This document shows, piece after piece, positions 34,014 through 43,162 of a stretch of 64,000 bases of DNA. The position numbers and the translations under genes are program-made. The DNA lies in assembly GCA_949775045.1 (NCBI GenBank), contig OX459096.1, positions 43,742,379-43,806,378 of the forward strand, read 5' to 3'. The stretch is from Metridium senile (Eukaryota; Cnidaria; Anthozoa; Actiniaria; Metridiidae). How positions within the stretch are numbered: position 1 is the stretch's first letter; every line of letters begins with the position of its first letter. The notes under the pieces were generated by a model. That model searched no databases and was not told where the DNA came from. It saw nothing but the letters and a program-made list of their open reading frames with translations.

Positions 34014-35330
34014 CTAGCCACTCCAGTTGTAAGCTACGTTTCTATTCGAGTCAATCTCAATCATAGAATCAAATTCTGCGTAGATGATGCAGTTCACAGT
34101 AGCTGTAAGACCTTCGGCAAACTGAATACCAATGCGTAGATTTCCCTGTTTTATAGGAGAAATGTGAGGACCAGATGATAAATCTGGACTTAAATCAAAG
34201 GCGTAGAGTGTGTAACCCTGGGGGTAGTCTTGCCTGGTGATTTCATTTCCTTGGTTGTGATAGAGAGTTCCTGTCCCCGAAAACAGACTCATATAACCCA
34301 TGAGATATTGATCACTGTCAAAGTTCAACTTCAGAGCTTTGATAGGTTGAGCTTCTCCATTTACGTAAATCCCGACTTCATTGGCTTTAAAGTGTTTAAA
34401 ATTGAAGGGGTTCTTGTTATAGGCTCCGTTAAAGGCTGCGTTTTCGACCAGACCAAGAACAATTCTTTTAGGAATCTGCCCTAAGAATACATCATCAGGG
34501 GTGAATGACATGTTTCCAGTAGGGATAGAAAGTACTTTACACTCAACCCTTCGTATGGGGTACAGAGCTGGTAAATGCTCTAGAGCTGCTGCATGGCCAA
34601 GGAACGTATCAGAGGTTACTTTCACCTTTCGTATAAACAGACTGGCATGGGAAATGACCACTTTGTAATTGGCTCCATCAACTGCAGATAGCAGGCAAAA
34701 GGCATTTTTACTTCGATTCATTCGAATACGCATACTAACTCCATTCAGCAGCAGGCGATCTTGATAGAATAGATCTGAGTGTATAGGGCCTAACAACTCC
34801 ACTGTAGCACTATCCTTGGTAAACTTGTATCGAGTATTTAGACCACTGTTATGACTGGTTGCAACAGGATCCGCCACATCCATCTTTCCAGGCGTATCTT
34901 TGTAAAATAGTTCAGCAGTGAGTTGAGATTTCTTGGCATCTGGACCATAAGTCAATAAAGTACTAACCATGGCTCGATAGGGGTTGGTATTCGTAGAATC
35001 AGAGATCACTTTTTCGTTCAGGCTGATATCAACTTGACTGAAAAGTGACTGTAGAAAAAGGTTCACTGGTCCAACTTTATCGGTAGAAGAATCGATGTTG
35101 CTTCCATCTGCTTTAGTGATTTTGGCTTTGACGAAGATCCACGCCTGTCTTAGATCCGTATATTCTTCTCCACTTCCTGATACATTGAATTCAATAGGGC
35201 CTGAGTCGGTGATGTTAGATACAGGAAAATATTCTACCCACTGCCCCTTCTCAATATTCGTTTGAACACTAGGTACGGCAAAAAGATCAAGTTCTGATTT
35301 GCTGCACTCGTGAAATCTTGATTGAGCCAT
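34014..35330 (-). CDS. major capsid protein, double jelly-roll (438 aa)
   Basis: Matches the Polinton/adintovirus MCP pattern: opens with a helix and SELDLFAVPSVQTNIEKG, then repeated beta-rich stretches (IEFNVSGSGEEYTDLRQAWI; VGPVNLFLQSLFSQVDISLN; LLNGVSMRIRMNRSKNAF; RRVECKVLSIPTG) and ends SMIEIDSNRNVAYNWSG. The 'PVNLFLQSLFSQVDISLN' segment is highly typical of this family. MCP trimers build the icosahedral shell. The ORF is complete. Its start abuts the upstream gene's stop (TAAATG). Confidence 0.88.
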   Translation of the reverse strand: MAQSRFHECSKSELDLFAVPSVQTNIEKGQWVEYFPVSNITDSGPIEFNVSGSGEEYTDLRQAWIFVKAKITKADGSNIDSSTDKVGPVNLFLQSLFSQVDISLNEKVISDSTNTNPYRAMVSTLLTYGPDAKKSQLTAELFYKDTPGKMDVADPVATSHNSGLNTRYKFTKDSATVELLGPIHSDLFYQDRLLLNGVSMRIRMNRSKNAFCLLSAVDGANYKVVISHASLFIRKVKVTSDTFLGHAAALEHLPALYPIRRVECKVLSIPTGNMSFTPDDVFLGQIPKRIVLGLVENAAFNGAYNKNPFNFKHFKANEVGIYVNGEAQPIKALKLNFDSDQYLMGYMSLFSGTGTLYHNQGNEITRQDYPQGYTLYAFDLSPDLSSGPHISPIKQGNLRIGIQFAEGLTATVNCIIYAEFDSMIEIDSNRNVAYNWSG

Positions 35331-35774
35331 TTAGAAAAAGTTAAAGTTCTGCTTCTTAGCTGATGATGTTCTCTGCTTCTTTGCTTGACGTTGAATGGTT
35401 GGTTTAGGTTGGTTCTTCCTTTTTGTACTCTTTTTCCCTCTACCAGTTTGAGCTCCTTCAGGTTTCTGGGATGCCATATCCTTTACAAACGCTTGACCGG
35501 CTTTACCCGCTCTGTTCTTTAAAGACTCGCTTACATTTTGCCCATCCATGACATCTTGAGCTACATCGAGACCTCCTTTCAAGGCCTGACGACCAAAGGA
35601 TTTAGCTCCAGCGGTCACGTGGGGCATAGCCCAACGGAACAGGCCTCTCAGCATAGAGCCTAAACCATAACCATGTTGAACTGGTGCTCCGTGAAAGGCC
35701 GGCAAGCTACCGCCTCGTTGTTTTGCTTGATTAAGGTAGTAGCTCTTGTAAAATTCACTCTTTGAATGAGGCAT
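35331..35774 (-). CDS. basic virion protein with amphipathic segment (147 aa, pVI/core-like)
   Basis: Gly-rich N-terminus, then GSMLRGLFRWAMPHVTAGAK (about 39-58), an amphipathic stretch resembling the membrane-lytic helix of adenovirus pVI-like proteins, then helical ALKGGLDVAQDVMDG and a strongly basic C-terminus (RGKKSTKRKNQPKP, RQAKKQRTSSAKK) that could bind DNA or serve as a nuclear signal. Assignment rests on pattern and position next to MCP. Two bp separate it from the upstream gene (TAA AC ATG). Confidence 0.65.
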   Translation of the reverse strand: MPHSKSEFYKSYYLNQAKQRGGSLPAFHGAPVQHGYGLGSMLRGLFRWAMPHVTAGAKSFGRQALKGGLDVAQDVMDGQNVSESLKNRAGKAGQAFVKDMASQKPEGAQTGRGKKSTKRKNQPKPTIQRQAKKQRTSSAKKQNFNFF

Positions 35775-35776
35775 GT

Positions 35777-36532
35777 TTAATTGAAAAATGGACTCGCTCT
35801 TCTGAAATGGAGCGTTACCAACACACGACCAGTTTCAAATGGCACTTTTGCGCCAGTGTCTTGCCTTATATTCACTTCAATCGTTTCAAATTGCTTTCTA
35901 CTGACTGGTAGGTATTGCGGGCTTTGAAACGCTTTGCTAACACGTTCACCATCCTTTCCTTCTACAGGTATGATTCGAATCAGAGGCACTTGAGTATCTC
36001 CCACTACTTGTGGTTGCACCACATCGCAGTAAATGTAGAGGCTGTGAAATCCCAAATCCAAGTCAGCTTCATGCTCAGCAGTAGTGGTTTTTGTAATATA
36101 ATCATCTGTGTTAAACCCCAACATAGTTCTAATGTGTCCACAAAATACTCTGTATCCTTTCTCCACATGAGCTGTAACTTTCCGGTTGAGTTCTTCATAC
36201 GAAAATTCCACTTTATCTTTAAATTTAGTCGCTTTGATAATACCATTCAATTTGTCAATTATTGACTTTAATGAAGAATAGTGGCCTGCGGGTAACGAGC
36301 AAACGGTTGGCATTTCATCTATTTTTCCCACGTACAAATGATTTTGCAAGTGGATTTCTCTGACATTATTCCAACTATGTGGATATTGGATTTCTGTCAA
36401 TGCCACTTCCCAATCTCCGGTTAATTGAATGGATTGTGGGAGATGCACTCGAAATTCTGCTAGGGTATTGGATGGAAATACATCTATGCTACTGTTAGAT
36501 GGTAACCATACATAAAATTGTGTGCTCTCCAT
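35777..36532 (-). CDS. minor capsid protein, penton-like single jelly-roll (251 aa)
   Basis: First gene of the - strand structural block. Begins MESTQFYVWLPSNSSIDVFP, followed by DWEVALTEIQYPHSW and a C-terminal RVLVTLHFRR, the layout typical of Polinton and adintovirus penton homologues. Expected to form pentamers at capsid vertices. Complete ORF with a clean ATG. The 94-bp space to the integrase stop holds the integrase poly(A) signal (36587-36592 on -) and must contain this block's promoter or overlap it. Confidence 0.8.
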   Translation of the reverse strand: MESTQFYVWLPSNSSIDVFPSNTLAEFRVHLPQSIQLTGDWEVALTEIQYPHSWNNVREIHLQNHLYVGKIDEMPTVCSLPAGHYSSLKSIIDKLNGIIKATKFKDKVEFSYEELNRKVTAHVEKGYRVFCGHIRTMLGFNTDDYITKTTTAEHEADLDLGFHSLYIYCDVVQPQVVGDTQVPLIRIIPVEGKDGERVSKAFQSPQYLPVSRKQFETIEVNIRQDTGAKVPFETGRVLVTLHFRRASPFFN

Positions 36533-36586
36533 GACTGATTGAATTCAAATGACAGAATAGACAACGCTTGACTCTTATGAGTACTT

Positions 36587-36592
36587 TTTATT
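36587..36592 (-). terminator. poly(A) signal of the integrase gene
   Basis: TTTATT on + (AATAAA on -), 35 nt past the integrase stop. Confidence 0.45.
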
Positions 36593-36626
36593 CAATTAAA
36601 GCTTTTGACAACTTGAATTATGAGAT

Positions 36627-37694
36627 CTATTCCATATCCCTTTTATGCACCCACGAGTTGTATTTGTCAGGATAACCTAGCCATTTAACAAAGTATTCTA
36701 CATTTCTACCTCGTTTGCGTGTTTTTATTATTTTTTCTATCTTGTACACTTGTTCTTCTCCTTTGATCTGCACACGTTGTAATTCCTGCTCGTAAAATGT
36801 TCCTTCTAATTCATCCCCATCAAACTCCTTTACTTTGTAGACAGGAGGATTACGTGGAATACGTTTGGAAATAGTGAATATTTCTTCACTCCAATTCGGT
36901 AAATATCCCTTGTCGAATAGTTTTTTCAGCTTTGAAATACGTACGGGATCTCCAACTTTAAAGGTGTAACCTCGCCTTGGGGGCTCGTTGGCGTACAGTG
37001 TAAGCCACACATCTTTTTCGTTATTGGCACTGACTGCTGCAGGAGTTCTCTTGATGCTTCGATGGTAAGAGTTATTGTAAGATTCTACAAGTTCTTGTAA
37101 AATGTTAATATATTTCAGTGTCCCCTTCCAGGTGAAATATCGATACATACGTTGCTTGAGTGTTCGGTTAAAACGTTCTACGACGCTAGCTTTCGTCTCG
37201 TTAAACGTGTGATAAAATCCAATCTTTTGTTGCTTTAAGAATGCTTGGAATTTTCTATTAATAAATTCACTACCACGATCAGTGTGAATCTTTTCTGGTT
37301 TTCGACTTGAGTTCTTCAAAATTTGTTTAAATGCTTCTAGTAGGGAGTCGGCTGACTTATCTTTCAGCGCTAGCACCCAGGCATATTTGGATAGAACATC
37401 AATACAGGTAACAAGATACTTGTAATTGCTATTGTATTTCTTGAGTGATTGTAAATCAATCAAATCTAGTTCCCACAACGAATCTATGGATTTAGCAAAA
37501 ACTCGATTTCTCCGGAAATGTTTTACTACTGGTCGGTGAAGAGAGTAAACACGCTGAGCTCTTAGCCATTCTTGGACCTGTTTCTTGGTAATTTTTCTAT
37601 TCTTCTTTTTGGCAGCATGGTATAAGGCATCTAAACTTGCTAGGCTTCCTCCTTCTTTGATTGTGTAATAAAGTTTTTCCAGCAGTTTCTCCAT
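36627..37694 (-). CDS. Polinton integrase with C-terminal chromodomain (355 aa)
   Basis: Retroviral-type DDE integrase that inserts the linear element. The ATG at 37694 was chosen because the longer reading begins with GTG at 37745; an upstream spliced start remains possible. Catalytic residues: Asp77 in WELDLIDL, Asp139 in IHTDRGSEF, Glu173 in ASVVERFNRTLK. N-terminal helical region carries KKKNRKITKKQVQEWL. After a KVGDPVRISK SH3-like part, residues ~316-355 (YKIEKIIKTR...YFVKWLGYP...NSWVHKRDM) form a chromodomain with the aromatic-cage outline, which may direct insertion to methylated histone H3. Confidence 0.92.
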   Translation of the reverse strand: MEKLLEKLYYTIKEGGSLASLDALYHAAKKKNRKITKKQVQEWLRAQRVYSLHRPVVKHFRRNRVFAKSIDSLWELDLIDLQSLKKYNSNYKYLVTCIDVLSKYAWVLALKDKSADSLLEAFKQILKNSSRKPEKIHTDRGSEFINRKFQAFLKQQKIGFYHTFNETKASVVERFNRTLKQRMYRYFTWKGTLKYINILQELVESYNNSYHRSIKRTPAAVSANNEKDVWLTLYANEPPRRGYTFKVGDPVRISKLKKLFDKGYLPNWSEEIFTISKRIPRNPPVYKVKEFDGDELEGTFYEQELQRVQIKGEEQVYKIEKIIKTRKRGRNVEYFVKWLGYPDKYNSWVHKRDME

Positions 37695-37901
37695 CAATTT
37701 GAGAATTTTGAATAACCACTTTTCCCCCGCAACATGCAAGAACACAGCGAATTTTACGGAAGATATCTTGAAGTTTGATATTAGGAATTGACCTTAAACA
37801 TCCCATGTCTACACTTGCGTAAGGGTAATACACAAATGACACAAGTCTTAAATGTTCAATCTTTTTATTATCTTGTGTTACACAACATATAAACGGTCTA
37901 C

Positions 37902-38414
37902 TTAAAACTGTAAGTATTCAATGAACCAAGAAAAACGTTCTGTTGACAGAGAGGTTGTGTAACCTTCATGTCTATCACATAAGTCTACAATAAAATCGTG
38001 TATGGGTTCTTCTTCTTCATACACCATCTTTCTCCATAGCGAGCATACTGTATGGGAAGATTTATTTGATAAGTTGTTGATAAAGGAAACGCTTACTTGA
38101 GGTACAGGTAGATCAGCTAGCTTGAAAAACAATGTACATAGCTCTTGTAGCATATCCAAGCGTGCTTCATTCTTGATACCCGTGTACAGCTCATAAAATA
38201 CTTGGTATTCAGTTTTGCTATGGTCCTTTTCAGTGCACCATTTGCTTTCACAGACTTCACATTGAAAATCTCTGTAAACCTTTCTTCGACACAGTTCTGC
38301 ATAGAAATAGGCCAGTAAACCGTGTATCTTGGCACGTGTGACGTGTTCAACTTCATCAGTCACCATCATGACAACTGTTCTGCCTCGACACAAGACCCTT
38401 TCCACCATATTCAT
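37902..38414 (-). CDS. unrecognised Polinton protein (170 aa)
   Basis: Terminal gene at the right end, reading inward. ATG at 38414 used (an upstream in-frame TTG exists). Sequence: hydrophobic-charged start with RGRTVVMMVTDEVEHVT, then a Cys/His cluster (FQCEVCESKWCTEKDH, about 50-65) that could bind one zinc, then long helical stretches (LDMLQELCTLFFKLADLP) and a Ser/Phe-rich end. I do not recognise a family. Own poly(A) signal at 37864-37869 (-). Kept without change in copy 2, so it is probably a real gene. Role unknown. Confidence 0.6.
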   Translation of the reverse strand: MNMVERVLCRGRTVVMMVTDEVEHVTRAKIHGLLAYFYAELCRRKVYRDFQCEVCESKWCTEKDHSKTEYQVFYELYTGIKNEARLDMLQELCTLFFKLADLPVPQVSVSFINNLSNKSSHTVCSLWRKMVYEEEEPIHDFIVDLCDRHEGYTTSLSTERFSWFIEYLQF

Positions 38415-38709
38415 CTTCAAACCTAATTCGTTCTTTAATGTACCACAGTGGTGAGTAGTAATGTTTTATCCAGCAGTATACGAGTGGTATGACGCTAAGA
38501 AGCATTTTGATTATCAAACTCCGACAACAACTTAAAGTATCTAAATATTTTTGTTTAAAAGGAAACTCAGGAATTTTAAAAATGCTATATCTAATCCTCA
38601 GATGAAGAATTTCTTTTTGTTTAGCGAAATAGGAAGCCCCATTTAATCCTAGCGCCAAGAATTTCTTTTGTTTTGCAAAAGGACGCCGCGTGTTCTTTTG
38701 TTGGACGGC
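38415..38709. promoter_or_regulatory. right subterminal region, copy 1
   Basis: Non-coding DNA between the last gene and the right TIR. The word AAGAATTTCTTTTGTTT...GC(G)AAA..GGA(C)GCC recurs at about 38605 and 38657, and a related AAGAATTTCCTTTGTTTC lies inside the TIR at 38731. Likely contains the promoter of the 170-aa gene. Confidence 0.5.
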
Positions 38710-38808
38710 CGCTTAGGAATTTGAAATATGAAGAATTTCCTTTGTTTCTCGGTGGAACCGGCGGAACCGCCGGTTCTGGTGGCGTAGAAGCGGCATTCCA
38801 TATCTACT
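38710..38808. repeat. right terminal inverted repeat, copy 1
   Basis: Exact 99-bp complement of 25278-25376, ending CTACT. The following bases CACTAT do not match the left target duplication. Confidence 0.9.
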
Positions 38809-38879
38809 CACTATAGCACGGCTATTGTCATCAACACCACCATCCTCTCCACCATCCTCATCCTCATCGCCATAGTAAT
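38809..38879. other. flank of copy 1 right end, CATC/CCTC-rich
   Basis: 71 bp containing imperfect trinucleotide runs (CACCACCATCCTC, ATCCTCATCCTCATC) directly before the sequence gap. It is not found beside any other Polinton end here, so it may belong to another locus. Confidence 0.5.
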
Positions 38880-39079
38880 NNNNNNNNNNNNNNNNNNNNN
38901 NNNNNNNNNNNNNNNNNNNNNNNNNNNNNNNNNNNNNNNNNNNNNNNNNNNNNNNNNNNNNNNNNNNNNNNNNNNNNNNNNNNNNNNNNNNNNNNNNNNN
39001 NNNNNNNNNNNNNNNNNNNNNNNNNNNNNNNNNNNNNNNNNNNNNNNNNNNNNNNNNNNNNNNNNNNNNNNNNNNNNNN
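38880..39079. other. assembly gap of exactly 200 N
   Basis: Round-number N run, typical of a scaffolding placeholder rather than a measured size. The left end of copy 2, including its TIR and first five polB exons, would lie here if it exists. Confidence 0.98.
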
Positions 39080-41718
39080 GGACTAGTCATGCGCATAGAA
39101 TGTACTACTGTGTGTATTGTCTGCATGGCTTTGTCCGACCGGACCTTTTGGATGATCATGAACCTCACTGTAGTCGTCATGGTCCCCAAAAGATCAGAAT
39201 GCCGGACGAAGACCATGCGACTTTATCCTTCAAAGAGGTGCAAAAGCAGCTCAAAGTACCGTTTATTATCTATGCCGATTTTGAGTCAATTCTCGTCCAA
39301 TGCGAAAGCACCCCTTTGATGGAAAACACCAGTGGGACACAGAAAACTCAACACCATGAGCCTTGTGGGTTCTGTTATACGATCATCTCCACGGTTGAGG
39401 AGTATAACAAACCTCCAGTGGTGTATCGGGGGAGGGATTGTGCAGACATGTTTTTAAATTATTTACTACAAGAAGAGCGACGTATTTCGCAAATTTTGAA
39501 AACCATTGTACCCATGGTCATCTCTGAAGATGAAGAATTAGAATTTCTGATAGCAAATGATTGTCATATCTGTGGGGATCCTCTAGGCGCGGATCGTGTG
39601 CGAGATCATGATCACTTGACGGGATTGTATCGTGGACCGAGCCATAACGAGTGTAACCTCAATTACAAGTTTACTGGGAAAATCCCCGTGGTCTTGCACA
39701 ACCTTCGCGGGTATGATAGTCATTTAATTATGCAGGGGCTCGGTAAATTAAAATCTGAAAAGATTAATTGCATTCCAAACAATACTGAAAAGTACATTTC
39801 CTTTACTGTCGGAAACTTAGTCTTCATTGACTCGCTTCAATTCTTAAATAGTTCTTTGGAGAAACTTGTCGATAATTTGAATAAGGAAGGCGAAGATAAA
39901 TTTCCAACATTAGCTCGTAATATAGATAGCGACAAGGTTTCTTTATTACTACGTAAAGGTGTATACCCCTATGAATACATGGACAGTTTTGAAAGGTTTG
40001 AAGAACTCGAGTTGCCATCTATCGATCATTTTTACAGTACTCTCAAAGAAGACGGGATTAGTGATGAAGACTATGAACATGCGCAACGTGTTTTTCAGGC
40101 CTTTCACTGTCGTCATATGGGTGATTATCACGACTTGTATTTAATGTCTGATGTCCTCTTACTAGCCGATGTGTTTGAGAATTTCCGCAACATTTGTTTC
40201 GAGTATTACGAACTCGATCCAGGCCATTTTTATACGTCTCCCGGGTTGTCGTGGTCGGCTTGCTTAAAAATGACTGGGGTCGAGTTGCAATTGCTGACTG
40301 ACCCAGATATGCATTTATTTGTAGAGGAAGGGTTACGCGGCGGTATTTCTATGATCACACATAGGTTTGCCAAAGCAAACAATCCTTACCTTCCTAGTTA
40401 TGATCCTTCTAGAAACAATAGTTTCATTATGTATCTAGACGCAAACAATCTCTATGGTTGGGCCATGTCCCAGGCTCTGCCAGTCAACAACTTCGGGTGG
40501 TTGGCTGATGGAGAAATAGAAGAACTACAGGAAGACCTCATGACCCTTCCCACCGATGGTACTAAGGGATATATCTTGGAGGTTGATTTAGAGTACCCTC
40601 AAGAGCTGCATGATTTGCATAATGATTATCCCTTGGCCCCAGAGAAATTGCAAGTGCCTCAAGAGTGGTTGTCTCCCTACTGTACACAGCTTCTTCAAGA
40701 TTTGCAAATGAAATACATGTCTACCCAAAAACTGGTCCCAAACCTCAACCACAAGGAACACTACATTCTCCACTACCGCAACTTACAATTTTATCTCTCT
40801 CTGGGGATGCGCGTAACCAAAATACACCGCGTCCTTGGCTTTGATCAATCACCGTGGCTCAAGACGTACATTGATTTCAATACTGAGAAAAGAAAACATG
40901 CTAGAAATGATTTTGAAAAAGATTTTTTCAAACTGATGAACAACAGCGTATTCGGGAAGACAATGGAGAATCTTCGCAAGAGGGTAAACGTTAAACTGAT
41001 AAACAATGAAAAACAACTGACGAAACTGAGTGCTAATCCACTATTTGACTACTTTCGCATCTTCTCTGAAGATTTGGTAGCAGTCAATATGAAGAAGCCC
41101 TCACTCTATCTCAACCGTCCTATCTACGTGGGTTTTTGTATTCTGGACCTCTCTAAAATACTCATGTATGACTTCCACTATAATGTGATCAAGCAGAATT
41201 ATGGAAATAAAGCCACCCTACTCTTTACAGATACAGACTCCCTTTGTTACAACATCGAGACAGACGACATTTACCAAGACATGTTCCTAGACCAAGACCT
41301 TTATGACACTTCCGAATATCCAGTAGACCACCCAATCTACAGCTGCAGAAACAAGAAGGTTTTGGGGAAAATGAAGGACGAGACCCATGGCCTCCCCATC
41401 GAGGAATTTATTGGTTTAAGACCAAAAATGTATTCCCTCATGTACCATGAGGAGGGTCGTGAGGTTGAAAAGAAAACTGCCAAGGGCATTGCAAAGTATG
41501 TGACGAAACGTTACATTCGTCATTCCCACTATAGAGATTGTTTGTTTCTTAAAAAGCGTACAGTTAATAGTATGACTCAACTTAGAAGTGATAAACATCA
41601 ATTGTATACAGTAAAAATCAATAAGATAGGTCTTAGCCCTTACGACGATAAGCGATTTATCTTAGAAAACGGAACAAGTACTTTAGCATACGGCCATTAT
41701 CGCATTCAAGATGTGTAA
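39080..41718 (+). CDS. polB: polB, partial (copy 2; 5' part lost in gap)
   Basis: Open from the first base after the gap and in frame with exon 6 of copy 1 (equivalent to 28526 onward). All exonuclease and polymerase motifs are present (YADFES, YLDANNLYG, NNSVFG, TDTDS). The N-terminal exons and zinc fingers are missing because of the gap, not because of a visible mutation. Start at the gap edge is not a real start codon. Confidence 0.9.
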
Positions 41719-41906
41719 ATAATTTACTTTAATATATTTTATCATTAAACAATTTTTAAAAATAAACTGTTGTTTTTATATTCAAAATCATACAAGTTCG
41801 TTTATTCCCCTTTATCCCTTTTTTCCCCTTCGTCCCTCGAAATTTTTATAAATGTTCACGATTTCAAATTTTACGGTCATTTATTTCAAAACTTCACAAA
41901 GCAAAG

Positions 41907-42137
41907 ATGGGTGATCGTAGATGTAAAAATTGCCCTGTGCCAAACTGTGGGTCTAAATATTTAGTTAAACTTTCCAACCATTTAGCTCAAGTACATGAGT
42001 TATCTCCAAACGAACGCAAGCAATACTTACAAGAAGCTAAACTTCAACAATATAGAGTGATTAGAGAATACAATGAGAAAACATGTCACTGGGTCATTCC
42101 ATCGGAAAACGTATTATATAAAGTGAACGAAAAGTAA
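41907..42137 (+). CDS. small C2H2 zinc-finger protein (copy 2)
   Basis: 76 aa, identical to the product of 31353-31583, with finger CPVPNC...HLAQVH. Twenty-two bp ahead of the ATPase. Confidence 0.7.
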   Translation: MGDRRCKNCPVPNCGSKYLVKLSNHLAQVHELSPNERKQYLQEAKLQQYRVIREYNEKTCHWVIPSENVLYKVNEK

Positions 42138-42159
42138 ATCAAATCATTTACTTGTCAAG

Positions 42160-42801
42160 ATGGATACGAGACTGCAACACCCTTTCGGAGCTATTGTAGC
42201 AGGCCCCACATGTTGTGGGAAAACTCAGTTTGTAAAACGACTCTTGGAAAATTCGGATGTCATGTTTGACGGCCCTCCTCAGAATATTATATGGTGCTAT
42301 GGTATGCATCAACCAGCATACGAAGAAATGATGATCGCCATCCCTAACATATCTTTTGTTGAGGGACTACCTGATGATTTCGAAGAACGAATTGACCCGT
42401 CTATACGGAATCTCGTGATCATTGACGATTTGATGAACGAAGTGAGCAATGACAAACGTTTAACAAATATATTTACTAAAGGCTGCCACCACAAAAACCT
42501 TTCATGCGTCTTTATATTGCAAAATATATTTCATCAAGGTAAAGAGTTAAGAAACATCAGTCTCAACGCCCATTACATGTTTCTGTTCAAGTCTCCAAGG
42601 GATAGCAGTCAAATAAATCATCTGGCCAAACAAATGTTTCCTGGTTATGTTAAGTATATGCAGGAAGCCTTTAACGACGCGACAGCAAAACCCCATGGAT
42701 ACCTGCTTTGTGACCTTAAACCACAAACTCTGGAAGACTTCCGTCTACGAACAAATATTTTTCCTGAGGAAATGCAGTATGCGTATGTGAAAAAACTTTA
42801 A
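42160..42801 (+). CDS. packaging ATPase (copy 2)
   Basis: 213 aa, identical to the copy 1 enzyme; Walker A GPTCCGKT and Walker B LVIIDD intact. Preceded by ATCATTTACT (42143-42152). Confidence 0.9.
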   Translation: MDTRLQHPFGAIVAGPTCCGKTQFVKRLLENSDVMFDGPPQNIIWCYGMHQPAYEEMMIAIPNISFVEGLPDDFEERIDPSIRNLVIIDDLMNEVSNDKRLTNIFTKGCHHKNLSCVFILQNIFHQGKELRNISLNAHYMFLFKSPRDSSQINHLAKQMFPGYVKYMQEAFNDATAKPHGYLLCDLKPQTLEDFRLRTNIFPEEMQYAYVKKL

Positions 42802-42835
42802 ATCACCTCGCATCATTTACTGAAGTCATTTGATC

Positions 42836-43162
42836 ATGAGCCGGCGAGTAAGAAAGAACTATCATCATCTCAAGGTACTGTCGACAAGCAATCCTCATCA
42901 AGTAAAAGCCTTGCTGAAAGTTGCCGACGACGACCTTATCCAAAGTGTTTGCGAGTGTGTGTTTAACGTGTTGAAGTCTACTGTACCCATCACTCCCCGA
43001 CTAAAGAAAAAACTCTACAATTTCAAAAAGCCTTTGACATCGTTGGTTGATACACAAATTCCTTTACCTCAAAAGCGAAAGGTACTGGTTCAAAAAGGAG
43101 GAAATTTCCTAACTCTCCTTTTACCACCCGTCCTCAGTGTGCTCGAACATATTTTAAAATGA
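42836..43162 (+). CDS. small basic protein with hydrophobic tail (copy 2)
   Basis: 108 aa from the ATG at 42836; identical to copy 1. The ATGA overlap with the following gene is kept. pX/core-like identity is tentative. Confidence 0.6.
   Translation: MSRRVRKNYHHLKVLSTSNPHQVKALLKVADDDLIQSVCECVFNVLKSTVPITPRLKKKLYNFKKPLTSLVDTQIPLPQKRKVLVQKGGNFLTLLLPPVLSVLEHILK

Larger units (their letters stand above)
25278..38808. mobile_element. Polinton/Maverick transposon, copy 1 (13.5 kb)
   Basis: Self-synthesising DNA transposon with virus-like gene content. Its 99-bp inverted termini begin AGTAG, and it carries intact polB, packaging ATPase, adenain-like protease, double jelly-roll MCP, penton-like minor capsid protein and integrase genes, plus five accessory genes. 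Left half genes read on +, right half on -, converging at 33441-33492. All predicted genes are open, so the element is young or consensus-like. The right flank does not share the left flank's target duplication, so the two ends may come from different genomic loci. Confidence 0.93.

Noticed and set aside
36004..36246. 80-aa minus ORF inside the penton-like gene
   Set aside because: Shadow frame of a convincing gene; repeated in copy 2 only because the DNA is identical.
37692..37745. GTG-initiated extension of the integrase
   Set aside because: Animal genes rarely start at GTG and the downstream ATG gives a normal N-terminus.
37597..37842. 81-aa minus-strand ORF overlapping the integrase start
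   Set aside because: Different frame, no family resemblance; kept only as a hint that the integrase 5' end is uncertain.
38713..39216. Minus-strand ORF across the 200-N gap
   Set aside because: Built through undefined bases and the TIR; the acidic stretch comes from a CATC/CCTC run. Not a gene.
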